DNA from: Spirochaetia bacterium
GTDB lineage: Bacteria > Spirochaetota > Spirochaetia > Treponematales > Treponemataceae
Length of the DNA: 17,135 bases
Assembly (NCBI GenBank): GCA_900769985.1
Contig: CAAGIS010000238.1
Location: forward strand, 1-17,135
Reading direction: 5' to 3'
In this document: piece by piece, positions 15,279 to 17,135 of the stretch
Layout: each line of letters starts with the position of its first letter
Position numbering within the stretch: position 1 is the stretch's first letter
The notes under the pieces: model-generated
Database searches by the model: none
What the model was told of the DNA's origin: nothing
What the model saw: only the letters and a program-made list of their open reading frames with translations
Translations under genes and position numbers: made by a program

Positions 15279-15366
15279 CAGAGTAAAGGAAGTGCCCGAA
15301 CATCGGGTTATCTCCACAAGGAACATATAGCCGCTAGTGGTTCAAACTTGGGCGGCTATATTTTTA
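15279..15366 (+). ncRNA. Predicted small RNA of unknown family, about 88 nt
   Basis: The segment from the predicted start to the terminator T-run is bounded by a strong promoter and an intrinsic terminator and has no usable start codon after its AAAGGAAG. It can form a small hairpin CCCGA-aca-TCGGG and then the 10-bp terminator hairpin. The terminator loop contains GTGGTTC, complementary to CCAC (15314-15317) and GAAC (15321-15324) just before the stem, so an alternative fold or pseudoknot is possible. It does not match SRP RNA, 6S, tmRNA or any riboswitch I can recall. The next gene (xylB) is on the opposite strand, so it is not an evident leader; it could act in trans. Confidence 0.5.
15325..15366 (+). 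terminator. Intrinsic terminator of the small RNA
   Basis: ATATAGCCGC (15325-15334) and GCGGCTATAT (15352-15361) form a perfect 10-bp stem around a 17-base loop, and the T-run TTTTT (15361-15365) follows. The minus strand has no T-run after the stem, so it does not serve xylB in the standard way. Confidence 0.75.
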
Positions 15367-15423
15367 CTCTTTTCTATCTTTCAGATAAGAAAGCACTGCT
15401 AGGATGAGTTTGTAAAAAATCTT

Positions 15424-16908
15424 TCAGACGTATAACGGAGAAAGAGATTTTAACACTTTGTTGTATTCATCATACGCTTTGTTGTAGGCGCTTACGTTTT
15501 CTGCGATAGGATTTGCGCTTTTTGTTTCGTCAAGCTTTATGTGCTGTGCGCAAAGTTCCTTTATGTCGCATTTTCCGTTTTGATTTTTTAGGCACCACAA
15601 TGACTGAACTGCAGCTCCCAATGCGGCAGCTTCGTCAAGAAGCGGAACTTTTACAGGCAGGTTCATTATGTCTGCTGCGATTTGACGCCAGAGAGGAGAT
15701 TTTGAGCCGCCACCAATAAGACGGATTTCTTTAGGTTCAAATCCAAGTTTGCGGAATGCATCAAGACCGCCTCTCATTGCAAAGACTGCAGATTCAAGGG
15801 AAGCTCTCGCAATGTTTTCGCGGTTTGTGTTTGCCGCTGTAAGTCCTGTAATGCTTGCACGACCGTTCGGGAGATTTGGAGTTCGCTCGCCGTTAAAGAA
15901 CGGAAGAACTAAAACTCCCTGTGAACCGCACGGAGCTTTGGAAGCAATTTGGTCAAGTTCTTTTACTTCAAGCTGGAAAAGGTTTCTTACAAACTCTGTA
16001 GCTACAGTACAGTTCATTGTGCATAATAACGGAAGCCAGCCGCCAGTTGAAGAACAGAATCCAGAAAGTCCGTTTGACGGGTCATTGATTGGTTTGTCAG
16101 AATATCCGTAAAGCGTTCCTGATGTTCCCATACTCATCGTAAGAAATCCGTCTGCTACAGTTCCTGTTCCGACAGCGCCCATCATATTGTCGCCACCACC
16201 GGCAGAAACAGGTATTCCCTCTGGAATTCCATATTCGCTTGCGGCTTCTCTGCTAACAGTTCCTGCGACAGCCGACGGTTCAATTAACTGCGGAAGAAGG
16301 CTCTTCAATTTTGGATCGATGATATTACAGATTTTTTCTGACCATTTGCGGTTTTTTGAATCGAATAAAGCAGTGCCTGAAGCATCACCATATTCCATTA
16401 CGTACTTGCCTGTGAGTTTCCAGTTTAAATAATCGTGGGGCAGCATTATATAGGACAGGTTATTCCATGCTTCAGGTTTATTGCGTTTGAGCCACAAAAT
16501 TTTTGGTGCAGTAAACCCCGGTAGCATCAGATTTCCTAGTTCTGCAATTATGCTTTCATTTCCACCTGCGGCTTCTGTTATTATTTTACATTCTTCTGTG
16601 GTTGATGTGTCATTCCAGAGTTTTATGTTGTATAGCGGAGTTCCGTCTTTTGCAAGCGGAACAAATCCATGCTGCTGTCCTGAAACACCGATTGCTTCGA
16701 TTGTATTTTTGTTTTCCTGCGAGAGTTTTCCAAAGCAGACTGAAAGTCCGTTGTCAAACCATTGTGTTTTTTGTTCGCGCGTTCCATCGTTTTCAGAAAT
16801 GAGTTCCATCGGACAGGAAGCTTTTTCTATTATTTCTTTTTTTTCATAATCGTAAATTACGACTTTCATGCTTTGTGTACCAAGGTCGATGCCTGCAACA
16901 GTTTTCAT
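15424..16908 (-). CDS. xylB: Xylulokinase (FGGY carbohydrate kinase)
   Basis: Phosphorylates D-xylulose to xylulose 5-phosphate, feeding pentose catabolism; 494 residues, normal for the family. Visible: N-terminal phosphate loop GIDLGTQSMK (6-15) with D8, SGQQHGFV (76-83) as in xylulokinases, LWND (97-100), the catalytic base D240 in GGGDNMMGAVG, MGTSGT (260-265), and the C-terminal nucleotide site IGGGSKSPLWRQI near residue 400. Start ATG at 16906-16908 with GGAGG seven bases upstream. It stands alone, without xylA or a transporter in view, and has a promoter overlapped by a palindromic operator. Another FGGY substrate cannot be excluded, but SGQQHG favours xylulose. Confidence 0.9.
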   Translation of the reverse strand: MKTVAGIDLGTQSMKVVIYDYEKKEIIEKASCPMELISENDGTREQKTQWFDNGLSVCFGKLSQENKNTIEAIGVSGQQHGFVPLAKDGTPLYNIKLWNDTSTTEECKIITEAAGGNESIIAELGNLMLPGFTAPKILWLKRNKPEAWNNLSYIMLPHDYLNWKLTGKYVMEYGDASGTALFDSKNRKWSEKICNIIDPKLKSLLPQLIEPSAVAGTVSREAASEYGIPEGIPVSAGGGDNMMGAVGTGTVADGFLTMSMGTSGTLYGYSDKPINDPSNGLSGFCSSTGGWLPLLCTMNCTVATEFVRNLFQLEVKELDQIASKAPCGSQGVLVLPFFNGERTPNLPNGRASITGLTAANTNRENIARASLESAVFAMRGGLDAFRKLGFEPKEIRLIGGGSKSPLWRQIAADIMNLPVKVPLLDEAAALGAAVQSLWCLKNQNGKCDIKELCAQHIKLDETKSANPIAENVSAYNKAYDEYNKVLKSLSPLYV

Positions 16909-16931
16909 TTAGTGTCCTCCACAAAAAAGGA

Positions 16932-16959
16932 ATATTTTCGTGCTCGTGCACGAAAATAT
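16932..16959. promoter_or_regulatory. Palindromic operator of xylB
   Basis: ATATTTTCGTGC and GCACGAAAATAT are perfect 12-bp inverted arms separated by TCGT. The element overlaps the last bases of the -10 box and the predicted transcription start (near 16951) of xylB, so a bound repressor would block initiation. The regulator gene is not in the window; the site does not match the ROK-type XylR operator of Bacillus as I know it. Confidence 0.7.
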
Positions 16960-16986
16960 AATACAACCAGTTTTATCTTTAGTCAA
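16958..16986 (-). promoter_or_regulatory. xylB promoter
   Basis: Minus-strand TTGACT (16981-16986, five of six), 17-bp spacer, TATTAT (16958-16963, five of six). Predicted leader is about 43 bases and contains the operator half and the GGAGG site. Confidence 0.65.
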
Positions 16987-17001
16987 GCGCTCGTAAATTT
17001 C
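16987..17001 (+). repeat. Dispersed intergenic repeat, copy 3 (GCGCTCGTAAATTTC)
   Basis: Exact copy of the 15-mer at 10107-10121, also followed by GTTCCC. It lies directly upstream of the xylB -35 box, as copy 1 lies just upstream of the purL -35. Confidence 0.65.
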
Positions 17002-17056
17002 GTTCCCTCATAAACACTGCTCTTCTGTCAATAAATAGCCAAATCAAAATTGAGAT

Positions 17057-17135
17057 TTAAACTGCCTTTTTATTACACTTTTCAGATTTTTTATTCTTAA
17101 ACTTTGCTTCATATTCGTTTGGTGAAGTAAAGCCA
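17057..17135 (-). CDS. Transposase, C-terminal end (probably IS3-family OrfB); runs off the right edge
   Basis: The minus strand reads 25 residues, GFTSPNEYEAKFKNKKSEKC and five more, before a TAA at 17057-17059. A (L/G)(x)(S)P.E(Y/F)(E/x) segment followed by a basic tail is the usual end of IS3-type integrase-core transposases. Too little is visible to prove the family. If correct, the element's end should lie between here and 16987; the sequence TGCTCTTCTGTCAATAAATA (17018-17037) is a candidate terminal inverted repeat, but the other end is outside the window. Confidence 0.5.
   Translation of the reverse strand, partial: GFTSPNEYEAKFKNKKSEKCNKKAV

Noticed and set aside
15335..15351. tRNA T-loop-like GGTTCAAAC
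   Set aside because: Flanks do not form a T-stem and no acceptor or anticodon arms are present.
15279..15366. SRP RNA, tracrRNA-like RNA or OMEGA RNA
   Set aside because: No GGAAGG/GCAGCC SRP core, no CRISPR repeat or anti-repeat, and no IscB/TnpB or Cas gene nearby.
16481..16849. 122-codon plus-strand ORF inside xylB (also 15749-16111)
   Set aside because: Antisense to a well-supported kinase gene; no start signals.

Overview
The window (about 17 kb, AT-rich, short intergenic gaps) looks like chromosomal DNA of a host-associated spirochaete, most likely a Treponema from gut or rumen. This is inferred from the protein mix: an omptin-like outer-membrane protein, a relaxed-lipobox lipoprotein, a fused PurL with a C-terminal amidotransferase, and an AAA-ATPase/PD-(D/E)XK gene of a type common in Treponema and Bacteroidetes. 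Species was not tested.

Layout. 1-75 (-): first codons of an unidentified gene, with a terminator-like hairpin in its leader. 359-4943 (+): PilZ protein, an RlmM-like rRNA methyltransferase overlapping it, a second SAM methyltransferase, an RluA-type pseudouridine synthase and an omptin-family protease. 4940-11583 (-): a thioredoxin-fold lipoprotein behind purL, then mgtE. 11584-11912: the mgtE leader, holding a 24-codon ORF with a strong ribosome-binding site inside a potential RNA stem. 11913-13479 (-): a purC-DTW operon. 13480-13803: a repeat-like inverted element. 13804-15223 (+): an AAA-ATPase/nuclease gene broken by an internal frame-shifting deletion. 15245-15366 (+): a predicted small RNA with its own promoter and terminator. 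15424-16986 (-): xylB with promoter and palindromic operator. 17057-17135 (-): the C-terminal end of a transposase.

Shared themes. Three to four genes modify RNA (RlmM-like, RluA-like, DTW, possibly the second methyltransferase), two serve purine synthesis (purL, purC), and the rest serve envelope, Mg2+ and pentose functions. Five start codons (359, 1852, 3181, 10069, 13804) lie exactly six bases after a -10-like hexamer and have no clear Shine-Dalgarno, so these genes are predicted to make leaderless mRNAs. The purC, mgtE, xylB, small-ORF and left-edge genes instead have good Shine-Dalgarno sequences. No complete defence system, CRISPR array, rRNA or tRNA was seen. The most unusual items are the leaderless series, the mgtE leader, the orphan small RNA and the omptin.
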